A stretch of 64,000 nucleotides of DNA, from positions 186,001 to 250,000 of the forward strand of contig JADJTR010000002.1 of the NCBI GenBank assembly GCA_016711085.1. The letters are read 5' to 3'. Position 1 is the first letter of the stretch. Each line of letters starts with the position of its first letter. A model generated the notes under the pieces. It made no database searches, was not told the DNA's origin, and was given only the letters and a program-made list of their open reading frames with translations. This DNA is from Phyllobacteriaceae bacterium (GTDB lineage Bacteria; Pseudomonadota; Alphaproteobacteria; Rhizobiales; Rhizobiaceae). Below are positions 1 to 9,039 of the stretch, in pieces. The position numbers and the translations under genes were made by a program.

Positions 1-452
1 ACGTCATTCCGCATATCGACGTGTTCATGGAAGACGGCTCGACCAAGGAAGAGTGGAAAATGGTGGCCGAGACCAAGAAAATGCTCGACCCGAAAATCAA
101 GGTGACGGCCACCTGCGTGCGCGTGCCGGTGTTCATCGGCCACTCCGAATCGGTCAATCTCGAATTCGAAAATCCGATTACCGCCGACGAGGCACGTGAT
201 ATATTGCGGGACGCGCCCGGTTGCCTTGTCGTCGACAAGCTGGAAAACGGCGGCTACATCACGCCGATAGAATGTGCCGGCGAAGATGCTACATATATCA
301 GTCGGATCCGTGAAGACGGAACTATTGAAAACGGTCTCAACCTTTGGATCGTCTCGGACAATCTGCGCAAAGGCGCGGCGCTGAACGCGGTGCAGATTGC
401 CGAATTGATGGTGGCCCGCGGGCTGATCTCGCCGAAGAAGCGTGCGGCTTGA
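1..452 (+). CDS. asd: Aspartate-semialdehyde dehydrogenase, C-terminal part
   Basis: Reduces aspartyl-4-phosphate to aspartate semialdehyde with NADPH, the branch point to lysine/diaminopimelate, threonine and methionine. The gene runs in from the left edge: the frame is open from base 3 and the visible 149 codons match the family C-terminus. Recognisable are the HIDVFMEDG segment, the TKEEWKM helix, the substrate-binding stretch TCVRVPVFIGHSESV (Arg and His in family positions) and the terminal region GLNLWIVSDNLRKGAALNAVQIAE. It ends with TGA at 450-452 and is followed at once by an intrinsic terminator. Two AT-rich patches with rare codons (near 198 and 292) carry GATATATT and CATATATC, unlike the rest of the gene. 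Confidence 0.95.
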   Translation, partial: VIPHIDVFMEDGSTKEEWKMVAETKKMLDPKIKVTATCVRVPVFIGHSESVNLEFENPITADEARDILRDAPGCLVVDKLENGGYITPIECAGEDATYISRIREDGTIENGLNLWIVSDNLRKGAALNAVQIAELMVARGLISPKKRAA

Positions 453-474
453 AATCCGATATATCTGAATCGAA

Positions 475-498
475 ACCCGGCCTTGCGGCCGGGTTTTT
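475..498 (+). terminator. Intrinsic terminator after asd
   Basis: An 8-bp GC-rich stem (475-482 with 487-494) with a TTGC loop is followed directly by TTTTTC. It lies 23 bases after the asd stop codon and points the same way. Confidence 0.85.
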
Positions 499-613
499 CA
501 TTCGAGGGTGAATTCCGGCTGTTTTGGGCGCGAGAGCATCCGATCGGACGATGCGGCGACTGGTCTTCTGGCGAAGCGCCGGCAAAGGCCTATAGTTCGC
601 TCAGGAGGACACC

Positions 614-1099
614 ATGAAAAAATTCGTCTACGCGCTGTGCGCCGCCGCCGTCGCCACGCCGGCCTTTGCCGCCGACGATTGCGCCAAATGGCGCTTCGGC
701 AGAATTGCGATGGAGGAGGGAACAGCGCCGGCGGCGCAGATCTGCGCCGACGGCGAAGACCATTCGCTGATGCTGTCTTGCGCCGGTGGCGACTTGTTCT
801 GGTTCCGTTATCACCCGGCCGCCGGCGGACCCGAACGCCAGCCCGGTTACGAGGGTAGATATATCATCGATATAGGAGACGATACATTTCGGAGAAAAGG
901 CCTGCTCGAGGCCATGGACAATGCCATCGTCATTTCCGACCAGAAGCTGACGGGTCCGCTCGTGGCCGGGATGTTGTCGGGAAAGAACATGACGATCAAG
1001 CCGGAGGACGGCAGCGCCAAGGGCGATACGTTCACGCTTTCGGGGTCCGCAGCCGCGATCAAGGGGCTCGCAGCCGCCTGCGCGAAAATCGGCAACTGA
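614..1099 (+). CDS. Hypothetical secreted protein
   Basis: A 161-residue protein with a clear Sec signal peptide (Lys-Lys at residues 2-3, then a short Ala-rich core ending AFAADD, cleavage near residue 19). The mature part has four cysteines and no motif I can name. The start is set by AGGAGG at 603-608, spaced well from the ATG. It stands alone after the asd terminator and converges on the M3 peptidase, with only 4 bases between the two stops. Residues 80-100 are written in AT-rich rare codons (aga, ata, aca) around a GATATATC at 858, unlike its surroundings. Function unknown; a periplasmic location is inferred. Confidence 0.8.
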   Translation: MKKFVYALCAAAVATPAFAADDCAKWRFGRIAMEEGTAPAAQICADGEDHSLMLSCAGGDLFWFRYHPAAGGPERQPGYEGRYIIDIGDDTFRRKGLLEAMDNAIVISDQKLTGPLVAGMLSGKNMTIKPEDGSAKGDTFTLSGSAAAIKGLAAACAKIGN

Positions 1100-1103
1100 T
1101 ATT

Positions 1104-3148
1104 TCAGATCAGTCCGCGCTTTTCCATCATTGCACCGGGCTCGGGCAGGCGCCCCCTGAACGCCGTGTACAATTCCTCGGGCGAAGCCGAATCCCCGGCG
1201 GAATAGATATATCTTGCCAGCCGACCTGCCGTCTCTACGTCGAAATGATCGTTCGCTTCGCCGAAGGCGGCAAATGCATCGGCATCGAGCACCTCGGACC
1301 ACATATATGAGTAATATCCGGCCGAGTATCCTTCGCCGGCGAAGGCATGGGCGAAATGCGGCGTGCGATGGCGCATGGCAATCGACGCCGGCATGCCAAG
1401 CCCGTCGAGCGTCGATTTCTCGAATGCGACGACATCGGCCGGCGGGTCGGTTTGCCGATGGAACGCCATGTCGACGAGGGCCGAGGCGGCGAATTCCACG
1501 GTGGCGAAACCGGAGTCGAAAGTTTGCGCCGCCTTCAGCTTGTCGATCAGGGCGGCCGGCATGGACTCGCCCGTATCCTGCCGGCGGGCGTGCGCCGCCA
1601 GCACTTGCGGCGTCGTCAGCCAGTGTTCGAACAGCTGCGAGGGCAGTTCAACGAAATCGCGGGCCACGGCGGTGCCGGCAAGCGAAGGCCAGACGACGGC
1701 GGACAACATGCCGTGCAGCGCATGGCCGAATTCGTGGAAGAGGGTTTTCGCCTCGTCGAGCGACAGCAGCGCCGGTCGACCGTCGGCGGGCCGGGCAAAA
1801 TTCATCACATTGTAGACAAAGGGGATCCGGCCGCCTTCGGCCCGTGTTGCGTCCGAAGAGCACTCATCCAGGCGCCGGAGCGCTTCGAGGCGCGGGCGAA
1901 GGGATCGGAAAGGAACATGGCGCGCAATACGCCACCGGCATCGCGGACCTCGAAGACGCGGACATCCCCATGCCATGCCGCAATGTCGGGCCGGGCGACA
2001 AAAACGAGGCCGAACAGGCGGCCGGCGACATCGAACGCCGCGTCGGTGACGCCGGCAAGCGGCAAATAGGGCTTCAGTTCGGCTTCGTCGAAGGCGAAGC
2101 GCTCGGCCCGCAGTCTGTCGGCGTAGAACCGCCAGTCCCATGGACGAATGGCGTCGTTCACGCCGTCGCGCGCCGCCAACGCCTGAAGTTCGGTCTCGCG
2201 CTCGCCCGCCTTGGCGCAGGCGGCTTCCCAAACCGGTTCGAGCAGCGCCATAACCCGGTCCGGGGTTTTCGCCATCTGGTCGTCGAGTTTGTAGTCGGCA
2301 TAGGTCGGATAACCGAGCAGGCTCGCTTTCTCGGCGCGCAGCGCCAGGGTTTCGGCGACAATCGGACGGTTGTCGGCTTCTCCGGGATTGGCGCCGCGGG
2401 CAATGAAAGCGGCAAAGGCGGCCTCGCGCAGGTCCCGGCGTGGCGAAGACGCCAGAAACGGCTCCATGATCGAACGCGACAACGTCACCGCGAAGCGGCC
2501 GGATGCGCCGCGCGCCGTCGCGGCGGCGCGCATTGCCGACACCAGCGAATCGGGCAGGCCGGCGATGTCGGCGTCGTCGAGCAACAATGACCAGGCCTGC
2601 TCATCGGTGAGCACATTCTGGCCGAAACGCGCCCCGAGCGCAGCCAGTCGCGCGCCAATATCGGCGAGACGGGTCTTGCCGGTCGTGTCGAGCCGTGCGC
2701 CGGAGCGAACGAAGCGCTTCCAGGTTTTCTCCAGCGTGCGCGCCGTTTCGGCGTCGAGTCCGAGCGCGCCCGCCCGGGCGTAGAGCGAGTCGATGCGGGC
2801 GAACAGGGCGTCGTTCATCATGATCGCCGACCAATGGCGCGACAATTTCGGCGACAGGTCACGCTCCAGCGCCTGGATTTCCGGCGAGGTGTCGGCGCCG
2901 GCCAGCAACCAGAAAAGGGCGTTGACGCGCGACAGCGGCTCGCCGGAAAGCTCCAGCCGTTTCAGTGTGTTGTCGATGGTCGGCGGCGCCGGTTCGGTGG
3001 CGATCGCATCGATCTCGGCGGCGTGCGCCGTCAGCGCCGCCTCGAACACCGGGGCGAAATCCTCCGTTTTCACCCGGCCGAAATCGGGCAATCCGAAGGG
3101 TCCGGCCCAATGGACCAATGGATGTTTGGCGAGGTCGACAGCGGCCAT
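1104..3148 (-). pseudogene. M3 family oligopeptidase (Dcp/oligopeptidase A type), frameshifted
   Basis: A zinc metallopeptidase that degrades oligopeptides. If read through it would be about 681 aa, the normal family length. The upstream frame (3148 to about 1855) gives the N-terminal two thirds up to SKRSGAWMS. The downstream frame carries the zinc site HEFGHALHG and the conserved AGYYSYMWSEVLDADAF region. The two join only if one base is restored near 1852-1854 (GTCCG read as GTCCCG). The internal Met at 3148 starts the family N-terminus (AAVDLAKHPLV). A start at 3247 would add about 33 unrelated residues and overlap the divergent marR operator. True decay or a sequencing indel are both possible; the indel is likelier given other cases here. 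GATATATC and CATATATG occur at 1206 and 1302. Confidence 0.85.
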
Positions 3149-3229
3149 GGCAAAAGTCCCGATTGCAGGACGGGATGTAGGCGAGGGCCGTTTCGGCGGC
3201 AACCCCGTTGACGCAAGCCGCGCGAAATA

Positions 3230-3244
3230 ATAAGCAATACTTAT
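3230..3244. promoter_or_regulatory. Palindrome upstream of marR gene (putative MarR operator)
   Basis: A perfect 5-bp inverted repeat, ATAAG-N5-CTTAT, ends 4 bases before the marR start and lies between two divergent genes. Its size and placement fit an autoregulatory MarR site. Binding by this MarR protein is inferred. Confidence 0.5.
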
Positions 3245-3248
3245 CAAT

Positions 3249-3722
3249 ATGGATTACCTCATGGCGCGCGGCATTGATCCTGACTCGTTCGGTTTTCTCG
3301 TCAACGACGTGGCGCGACTGGTCCGCGCCGCGCTCGATCGGCGCATCGCGGTCAGCGGCCTCGGCCTGACGCCGGGAGAAGCCCGCGTGCTGGCGCACGC
3401 CGCCCGCCTTGGACCGGTGCGCCAGTCAGCGCTTGCCGAGAGCGCCCTTATCGAGCCGATGACCTTGTCAACCTATGTTGATGGACTGGCCGGCAAGGCG
3501 CTGGTCGAACGCGCCCCCGATCCCGTCGACCGACGCGCCCGCCTCGTCCGATTGACGCCGAAAGCCGATGCGACGCTTGATCAGGTTGGCGCCATCGCCG
3601 CGGAAATTCGCCTGCAGGCGGCGAGCGACATCGACGCCGCCGATTGGGAACTGCTGAAAGACCTGCTCAAGGCGGTGCGGAAAAACCTCGAAAAATTGGA
3701 CCGGGAGACCGACATTGGCTGA
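3249..3722 (+). CDS. MarR family transcriptional regulator
   Basis: A 157-residue winged-helix regulator. The middle holds the recognition-helix pattern (LAESALIEPMTLSTYVDGLA) followed by the wing with DPVDRRARLVRLT, the usual MarR signature. Its 3' end overlaps the MFS transporter gene by 8 bases, so the two are translationally coupled. A MarR protein next to a drug-efflux pump usually represses it and is released by a ligand. No Shine-Dalgarno sequence precedes either ATG (3249 or 3261), so the exact start is uncertain. The palindrome at 3230-3244 would serve as the operator. Confidence 0.88.
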   Translation: MDYLMARGIDPDSFGFLVNDVARLVRAALDRRIAVSGLGLTPGEARVLAHAARLGPVRQSALAESALIEPMTLSTYVDGLAGKALVERAPDPVDRRARLVRLTPKADATLDQVGAIAAEIRLQAASDIDAADWELLKDLLKAVRKNLEKLDRETDIG

Positions 3723-4932
3723 CGCCCGCCCCGCGCCGCGCCTCTCAGAGGCGCGCGCCGGACTGATCGGCGCGATGATGGTGGCGCTCGGTCCCGTATC
3801 GATGGCCGTCTACACGCCGGCGATGCCCGATATCGTTTCGGCGTTCGCGACGACCGAGGCGGCGGTAAAGACAACACTGACGGTATATTTTGCCGGCTTT
3901 GCTTTTGCGCAATTGTTCTGTGGCCCGCTTTCCGACGCCGTCGGCCGTCGACCCGTCACCCTCGGCTTTATCGGCCTTTATCTCGCCGCCAGCGCACTCG
4001 GCGCCTTTGCGCCGGATATCGAATGGCTGATCGCGGCGCGGTTCCTGCAAGGCGTCGGCGCGGCCGTCGGCGTTGTTATAGCCCGCGCCATGGTGCGCGA
4101 CCTGTTCGCCGAGGAAAGCGGCGCCCGTATCATGAACCTGACCGGAATCATTCTCGCGGTCGCCCCGGCCATCGCGCCGACGCTCGGCGGGATCGTTCTG
4201 GGCGCCGCCGGCTGGCATGCGATCTTCTGGCTGATGGTCGGCTACGGCCTGCTGGCGTTGGCGACGGTTGCGGCGATGCTGCCCGAAACGGTCGAGCGCG
4301 ATCTGTCGAGGCTGCAGCCAATGGCGGTCGCCGCTTCCTACGCGGAACTGCTCGCCGCGCCGCAATTCCTGTTCGCGGCGCTGGCTCTCGGCGGCGCAGT
4401 GGGGGCGCTGTATGCCCAGGCGACCATCCTGCCGTTCCTGCTGATGGACCGAATCGGACTGACGCCGACCCAATTCGGCCTGTCGATGCTGATGCAATCG
4501 GGCGCGTTCTTCCTTGGCTCGTTGACGGCGCGGCCGATGATGCGCCGTCACGGCGCGGGCGGCATTGTCGTTCCCGGCCTCGCCCTCATTGGCGCCGGAA
4601 GCGTCGCCTTGGCGCTCGGGCTGACGCTTTTTGCACCGCGCTTCCTGTCGGTGATGTTGCCGGTCGCATCCTACGCCGTCGGCATCGCCTGGGTCATGCC
4701 GGCGTTGACGACGCAGGCGTTGAGACCTTTCGCGCACATGGCGGGCTCGGCGTCGTCGATGATGGGATTCCTGCAGATGGGACTGGGCCTTGCCGGCGGC
4801 GCCTTGTCGGCGTTTGTCGGCGATCCGGCCTTGTCGATGGCGACGATCATCCCCGGACTCGGCGCGCTGTCGATCCTGAGTTATCGCCTGTGGCGACGCG
4901 GCATCAGCGCGTCTGCTCGTTCGCCCGGATGA
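3715..4932 (+). CDS. MFS transporter, Bcr/CflA-type multidrug efflux
   Basis: A 405-residue major facilitator, predicted 12 membrane helices, proton-driven efflux of small drugs. The N-terminal half shows YTPAMPDI in helix 1, the loop 2-3 motif GPLSDAVGRRP (residues 70-80) and the LQGVGAAVGVVIARAMVRD stretch typical of the Bcr/CflA group. The start is TTG at 3715, inside the end of the marR gene (8-base overlap). It is likely under MarR control. The 3' end overlaps the opposite-strand gene at 4904 by 29 bases, tail to tail. The substrate cannot be told from sequence. Confidence 0.88.
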   Translation: MADARPAPRLSEARAGLIGAMMVALGPVSMAVYTPAMPDIVSAFATTEAAVKTTLTVYFAGFAFAQLFCGPLSDAVGRRPVTLGFIGLYLAASALGAFAPDIEWLIAARFLQGVGAAVGVVIARAMVRDLFAEESGARIMNLTGIILAVAPAIAPTLGGIVLGAAGWHAIFWLMVGYGLLALATVAAMLPETVERDLSRLQPMAVAASYAELLAAPQFLFAALALGGAVGALYAQATILPFLLMDRIGLTPTQFGLSMLMQSGAFFLGSLTARPMMRRHGAGGIVVPGLALIGAGSVALALGLTLFAPRFLSVMLPVASYAVGIAWVMPALTTQALRPFAHMAGSASSMMGFLQMGLGLAGGALSAFVGDPALSMATIIPGLGALSILSYRLWRRGISASARSPG

Positions 4933-5518
4933 ACGACCAGAAGTAAACCACCGACGGCACGACTCCGTTACCGCCCGGCTTCAATCCCGCGACCGAACCC
5001 AGTTCGGCGGCGAAGTTGTGGCAATTGTAGCGAAGGCTCCATCGCGGCGGGCGCGCCAGCGCCGCCTTCGCCTTGGCCAACAGGCGTTTGTATTGCATCG
5101 CGGTCAGCGAGACGCGGTAAGCGTTGGCGACCGGGAAAGTGCAGTCCTTTCCGGAAGGCGTCACTTCCGCCCTGACCGAATGATCGGCCGAAAGATGCGC
5201 ATCGCGCAGATAATGCTGTGGGTCGAGGCCGATGAAATGGCGCGTCAGCGGTTCGCCGGTTTTGTCAAGCCGACCGAAAACCACATACATGTGGCCGGGA
5301 AGCAGTTGGCGCGAGGGCCGTTGACGGAACTCGACATAGGCGGGGTCGCCGGCGCGGACTCGAGCAACGGTCAATCGCGCCGACCTGCCGTTGGCGCGAC
5401 CGTGGGCGGCGCAAGACAGAGCCGACAAGCCCGGCTCCAATCCGGCTTTCCGGCTGGCCGCCGCCGGTTCAAATCCAAGCATAAGAAGGACGATGGCCAG
5501 ACTCAGGCGAAACGGCAT
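4904..5518 (-). CDS. Secreted protein with NCHNFA motif, unknown function
   Basis: A protein of about 204 residues starting at the ATG at 5518, which is preceded by AGGA. An upstream in-frame start at 5545 is less likely because the signal peptide (PFRLSLAIVLLMLGFEPAAA) begins here. The C-terminal third has RYNCHNFAAELGSVAGL. An Asn-Cys-His-Asn cluster like this is seen at the active site of several small papain-like or NlpC-like cysteine hydrolase groups, but I cannot assign a family. Cysteines at the start of the mature part may form disulfides. It is probably periplasmic. It converges on the MFS gene with a 29-base overlap. Confidence 0.7.
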   Translation of the reverse strand: MPFRLSLAIVLLMLGFEPAAASRKAGLEPGLSALSCAAHGRANGRSARLTVARVRAGDPAYVEFRQRPSRQLLPGHMYVVFGRLDKTGEPLTRHFIGLDPQHYLRDAHLSADHSVRAEVTPSGKDCTFPVANAYRVSLTAMQYKRLLAKAKAALARPPRWSLRYNCHNFAAELGSVAGLKPGGNGVVPSVVYFWSFIRANEQTR

Positions 5519-5757
5519 GGGACGTCCTGTGCAAAACCAGTCCACGGGCTCTATTTCCCGATTTTCTCAGCATCGCGACGACAGGAGAAACAAGTACCGC
5601 AAACACAGTCCGGAACCGCCGCTGCGACGACATGATGCGGCCATCCTGTCCCGACTGATCGCCGGAGCGATTTGCGGTACGTCTGTCGTCACACTCCCTC
5701 GCGCGCCCGGAACGACCTTAGACTGTTCGCCTCCGGACCGAAACGCTTTTTGGATCG

Positions 5758-6978
5758 TTAGCCGCGCTTTCGCGCCCCGAGCGTGCGCAGCCGCAGCGCG
5801 TTGAGGCGAATGAAACCCTCGGCGTCCTTCTGGTCGTAGGCGCCGCGGTCGTCCTCGAACGTCACCAGCTTGTCGGAATAAAGCGATTTCGGCGAGCGGC
5901 GGCCGGTGACGATGACGTTGCCCTTGTAAAGCTTGAGGCGCACCTCGCCTTCCACGTCTTCCTGGCTCTTGTCGATCAGCGCCTGCAACATCTCGCGTTC
6001 CGGCGCATACCAGAAGCCATTGTAGATGAGCTCGGCGTAACGCGGCATGATGTCGTCCTTCAAATGCGCCGCGCCGCGGTCGAGGGTGAGCGATTCGATG
6101 GCGCGGTGGGCGACGAGCAGGATGGCGCCGCCGGGCGTCTCGTAGACGCCGCGCGATTTCATGCCGACGAAGCGGTTCTCGACCAGATCGATGCGGCCGA
6201 CGCCATTGTCGCGGCCAAGATCGTTCAGCGCCGCCAGCATCGTCGCCGGCGACAGCACCTCGCCGTTCAGCGACACGGCGTCGCCCCTGGCGAAACCGAT
6301 GACGATTTCGGTCGGCGTATCGGGTGCGTCCATCGGCGAGACGGTGCGCTGATAGACATAGTCCGGCGGCTCGATCCACGGGTCTTCCAGCACCTTGCCC
6401 TCGGACGAGGAATGCAGGAGGTTGGCGTCGACGGAGAAGGGAGCCTCGCCCTGCTTGTCCTTCGGCACCGGGATCTGATGAGCTTCGGCGAAGTGGATCA
6501 GGTCGGTGCGCGATTTGAACGTCCAGTCGCGCCAGGGCGCGATGACCTTGATATCGGGATTGAGCGCATAGGCCGTCAATTCGAAGCGGACCTGGTCGTT
6601 GCCCTTGCCGGTTGCGCCGTGGGCGACCGCGTCGGCGCCGGTTTCGCGGGCAATCTCGACGAGGCGTTTGGCGATCAGCGGCCGGGCGATCGAGGTGCCG
6701 AGCAGATACGTGCCTTCGTAAAGCGCATTGGCGCGGAACATCGGATAGACGAAATCGCGGACGAACTCCTCGCGTACATCCTCGATGTAGATTTCCTTAA
6801 TTCCCATCATTTCGGCCTTGCGGCGCGCCGGCGCCAATTCGTCGCCCTGCCCGAGGTCGGCAGTAAACGTGACCACTTCGGCGTTGAGCTCGGTTTGCAG
6901 CCATTTGAGGATGATGGACGTGTCCAGTCCGCCGGAATAGGCGAGAACGACCTTCTTGACGTGTTTGTGCTTGGTCAT
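5758..6978 (-). CDS. argG: Argininosuccinate synthase
   Basis: Joins citrulline and aspartate using ATP to make argininosuccinate, the penultimate step of arginine synthesis, in the cytosol. 406 aa, the normal length. The ATP-binding N-type PP-loop AYSGGLDTS lies at residues 13-21. Also seen are TADLGQGDEL, GATGKGNDQVRFE and the C-terminal GVYETPGGAILL region. The start is the ATG at 6978: the longer open frame upstream adds 70 residues with no family match. It stands as a single gene between the NCHNFA gene and the PAP2 gene. Confidence 0.97.
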   Translation of the reverse strand: MTKHKHVKKVVLAYSGGLDTSIILKWLQTELNAEVVTFTADLGQGDELAPARRKAEMMGIKEIYIEDVREEFVRDFVYPMFRANALYEGTYLLGTSIARPLIAKRLVEIARETGADAVAHGATGKGNDQVRFELTAYALNPDIKVIAPWRDWTFKSRTDLIHFAEAHQIPVPKDKQGEAPFSVDANLLHSSSEGKVLEDPWIEPPDYVYQRTVSPMDAPDTPTEIVIGFARGDAVSLNGEVLSPATMLAALNDLGRDNGVGRIDLVENRFVGMKSRGVYETPGGAILLVAHRAIESLTLDRGAAHLKDDIMPRYAELIYNGFWYAPEREMLQALIDKSQEDVEGEVRLKLYKGNVIVTGRRSPKSLYSDKLVTFEDDRGAYDQKDAEGFIRLNALRLRTLGARKRG

Positions 6979-7024
6979 GGGAAATCCGCGAAATCCGGCT
7001 GAGGGAGATTGGGGTCGGGGTCTT

Positions 7025-7753
7025 TTATTGCGCCCGGCGCGCTGCCGCAAGCCGCTCCAGTCCGGCGGCGACGGCGGCGAAGACGACGATTGTCGATAAC
7101 CCGCCGAGCAAGGCGTCGGAAAGGAAATGGGCGCCGAAGGCGACCCGCAACAGGGACGCCGCCAAGGCGACAACGGCAAGCGCGGCAAAAAGCCGGCCGC
7201 GCCAACGCGGCGGCGCCAGCAGCGCGATCAGCGGCAAGATGAAAACGCCCGCCGCTTCGCCGGAAACAAACGAGCAATTGTCGTGACAATGGCCGCCGAA
7301 ACTGCCGGCCGGCTCGAAAGGCAGTTTGCCGCCGAACAAGTCAACCGTGCGCGGTCGCGGTCGTCCCCAGTGATCTTTGAGAACGACATTGACCATCAGG
7401 CCGGGTCCAAGGGCAAAAGCGCCGACAAGAGCTGCCTTCAGCCGGAGCGACGCATCGTCGAGGCGGTGGCCGGAATAAAGATCGCGAGCGATCCAGATCG
7501 CGATCGCCGCGACGGCAATCGCCGGAAAGATATGGAAAAAACCGCGCAACTCCACCAATACCTCGACGTCAAGCGGCCAAAACCGCCCGCAAGGCGGGTT
7601 CGCGCCGGGGTCGCAGGGAGAGGTTTCGAAAAAGAAGGTCGAAACGGCGATATCGGCCGCGGAAAAGACGAAAAACAGCAGTGTTGCCGACAGCCACATC
7701 ACGACGAGGAGGGCCGCAAAACCTGGCGTCGGGCGGGCGAGACGATCGATCAT
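7025..7753 (-). CDS. PAP2 superfamily phosphatase, membrane-bound
   Basis: An integral membrane acid phosphatase of about 242 aa with about six hydrophobic helices. The three PAP2 signatures are present: KDHWGRPRPRTVD (C1, Lys-x6-Arg-Pro), NCSFVSGEAAG (C2) and RVAFGAHFLSDALLGG (C3, Arg-x5-His-x3-Asp). The C2 block reads Ser-Gly-Glu where most members have Ser-Gly-His; the nucleophilic His of C3 is kept. Such enzymes dephosphorylate lipid A, undecaprenyl or phosphatidylglycerol phosphates; the substrate is unknown here. An ATG at 7783 would add 10 residues. It ends 46 bases before the argG start on the same strand, so it could be upstream in one transcript. Confidence 0.85.
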   Translation of the reverse strand: MIDRLARPTPGFAALLVVMWLSATLLFFVFSAADIAVSTFFFETSPCDPGANPPCGRFWPLDVEVLVELRGFFHIFPAIAVAAIAIWIARDLYSGHRLDDASLRLKAALVGAFALGPGLMVNVVLKDHWGRPRPRTVDLFGGKLPFEPAGSFGGHCHDNCSFVSGEAAGVFILPLIALLAPPRWRGRLFAALAVVALAASLLRVAFGAHFLSDALLGGLSTIVVFAAVAAGLERLAAARRAQ

Positions 7754-7849
7754 GCGGCGCTCTTCGCCTGCTTTGCTGCGCATGTAAAGCCGGCGCGGAT
7801 GGACGTCCTCCTCCACCTGTTGTAACCGGGGGAAAAACCGGACCGGCCC

Positions 7850-8491
7850 ATGATCTTCTTGCCCGATGCGGCGACCTTCGCCCAATTCGCCGTCGCGACC
7901 GTCATTATCGCGTTGACGCCCGGACCAGACATGACGCTGTTTGTCGGTCGCGCCTTGTCGGAAGGCCGGGCCGCCGGGCTTGCCGCGATGGCCGGCGCAT
8001 TCACCGGCATCATCGTCCACACCGCGCTGGTGGCGCTCGGCCTGTCGGCGCTGATCGTCGCGTCGCCGGCGGCGTTCACGGCGCTCAAGGTCGGCGGCGC
8101 CGGCTATCTCGTCTGGCTCGCGGTTCAGGCGATCGTCAAGGGCTCGGCCTTTTCGCCCGATACGGCCAGGCGCAAGGCGCGGCCGCTTTCAACCCATTGG
8201 GCCACCGGCTTCGGCATCAATCTGCTCAATCCGAAGATCATCCTGTTCTTCATGACCTTCCTGCCGCAATTCGTCACGCCGGGCGATCCGCACGCGCCGG
8301 GCAAACTGTTCTTCCTCGGCCTGTCGTTCATCCCGCTGTCGATCCCGCTCACCGTGCCAATGGTGCTGGCGGCCGACCGATTCGCCGGCTTGCTGAAGAA
8401 AAGCCCGAAGGTGACGCGCATCGTCGACTGGCTGTTCGCCGGCATTTTTTCCGCCTTTGCGGCGAAAATCCTGCTCACCCAGGCGAAGTGA
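7850..8491 (+). CDS. LysE/RhtB family translocator
   Basis: A 213-residue inner-membrane exporter with about six hydrophobic helices. The family opening is clear: ALTPGPDMTLFVGRALSEG in the first third, GYLVWLAVQAI in the middle and GFGINLLNPKIILFFMTFLPQFV after the central loop. LysE/RhtB proteins export amino acids or related metabolites by proton antiport; the substrate is not predictable. It is divergent from the PAP2 gene, and its 3' end overlaps the opposite-strand gene at 8475 by 17 bases. Confidence 0.9.
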   Translation: MIFLPDAATFAQFAVATVIIALTPGPDMTLFVGRALSEGRAAGLAAMAGAFTGIIVHTALVALGLSALIVASPAAFTALKVGGAGYLVWLAVQAIVKGSAFSPDTARRKARPLSTHWATGFGINLLNPKIILFFMTFLPQFVTPGDPHAPGKLFFLGLSFIPLSIPLTVPMVLAADRFAGLLKKSPKVTRIVDWLFAGIFSAFAAKILLTQAK

Positions 8492-8948
8492 CAATGCGCC
8501 AATCGCCCGACGAGCGGCCGGCGACGACCCAATAGGCGAGGCCGGCGGCGGCGCCGGCAAGCAGAAGGGTTGCGAAGAGGCCCGGTCCGGCCTCCGCTTC
8601 GCCACCTGCCGACCGGATAAGGTAAACCACCAGCAAGGCGATGCCGGAGCCGGCGGCAAGAAAGAACCACGGTTGGCGCAACCGAAACAATTCGGCGGCG
8701 ACGATGACGAAAAACGCCGGAACGGCGGCGAAATAACCGACGAACAAGGCCGTGAACGGGACGGACAGCGCCAGACCGGCGGCGAGGACGGCGGTGTCGG
8801 GATCGGAATCGGCAGCCGAGGCGGCGATGATCGCCAGATTGAGAACAAGGCTTCCCGCCAATGCGGAGAGTATGAAACCGCCGAGATCGAGCGCCAGTTT
8901 TATCGCCAGGGCCTTTGCGAGATTCACTGTCTTGACTCCGCGCGCCAC
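8475..8948 (-). CDS. Small polytopic membrane protein, unknown
   Basis: A 157-residue, very hydrophobic protein with about four transmembrane helices separated by short loops (around residues 20-45, 55-85, 93-112 and 125-142). No named family recognised. It overlaps the end of the LysE gene tail to tail. The usable GTG/ATG start lies close to 8948, and the N-terminus before the first helix is short and basic (RGVKTVNLAKALAIK). Coding is supported by the hydrophobic pattern rather than by homology. Confidence 0.6.
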   Translation of the reverse strand: MARGVKTVNLAKALAIKLALDLGGFILSALAGSLVLNLAIIAASAADSDPDTAVLAAGLALSVPFTALFVGYFAAVPAFFVIVAAELFRLRQPWFFLAAGSGIALLVVYLIRSAGGEAEAGPGLFATLLLAGAAAGLAYWVVAGRSSGDWRIVTSPG

Positions 8949-9039
8949 GCGCCGGAACGCTGCCCGACGACGGCCCGACAGGCGGGACCACCAGTTGCGC
9001 CGGTGAGCGCCACGCCGATATTCATCGGCGGCGCCCGGC

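Larger units (their letters stand above)
198..1309. repeat. Cluster 1 of GATATATC-type palindromes
   Basis: Six ATATAT-centred octamers: GATATATT 198, CATATATC 292, GATATATC 458, 858 and 1206, CATATATG 1302. They lie in asd, its trailer, the secreted unknown and the M3 peptidase, each within a local AT-rich, rare-codon patch. No known function assigned. Confidence 0.6.
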
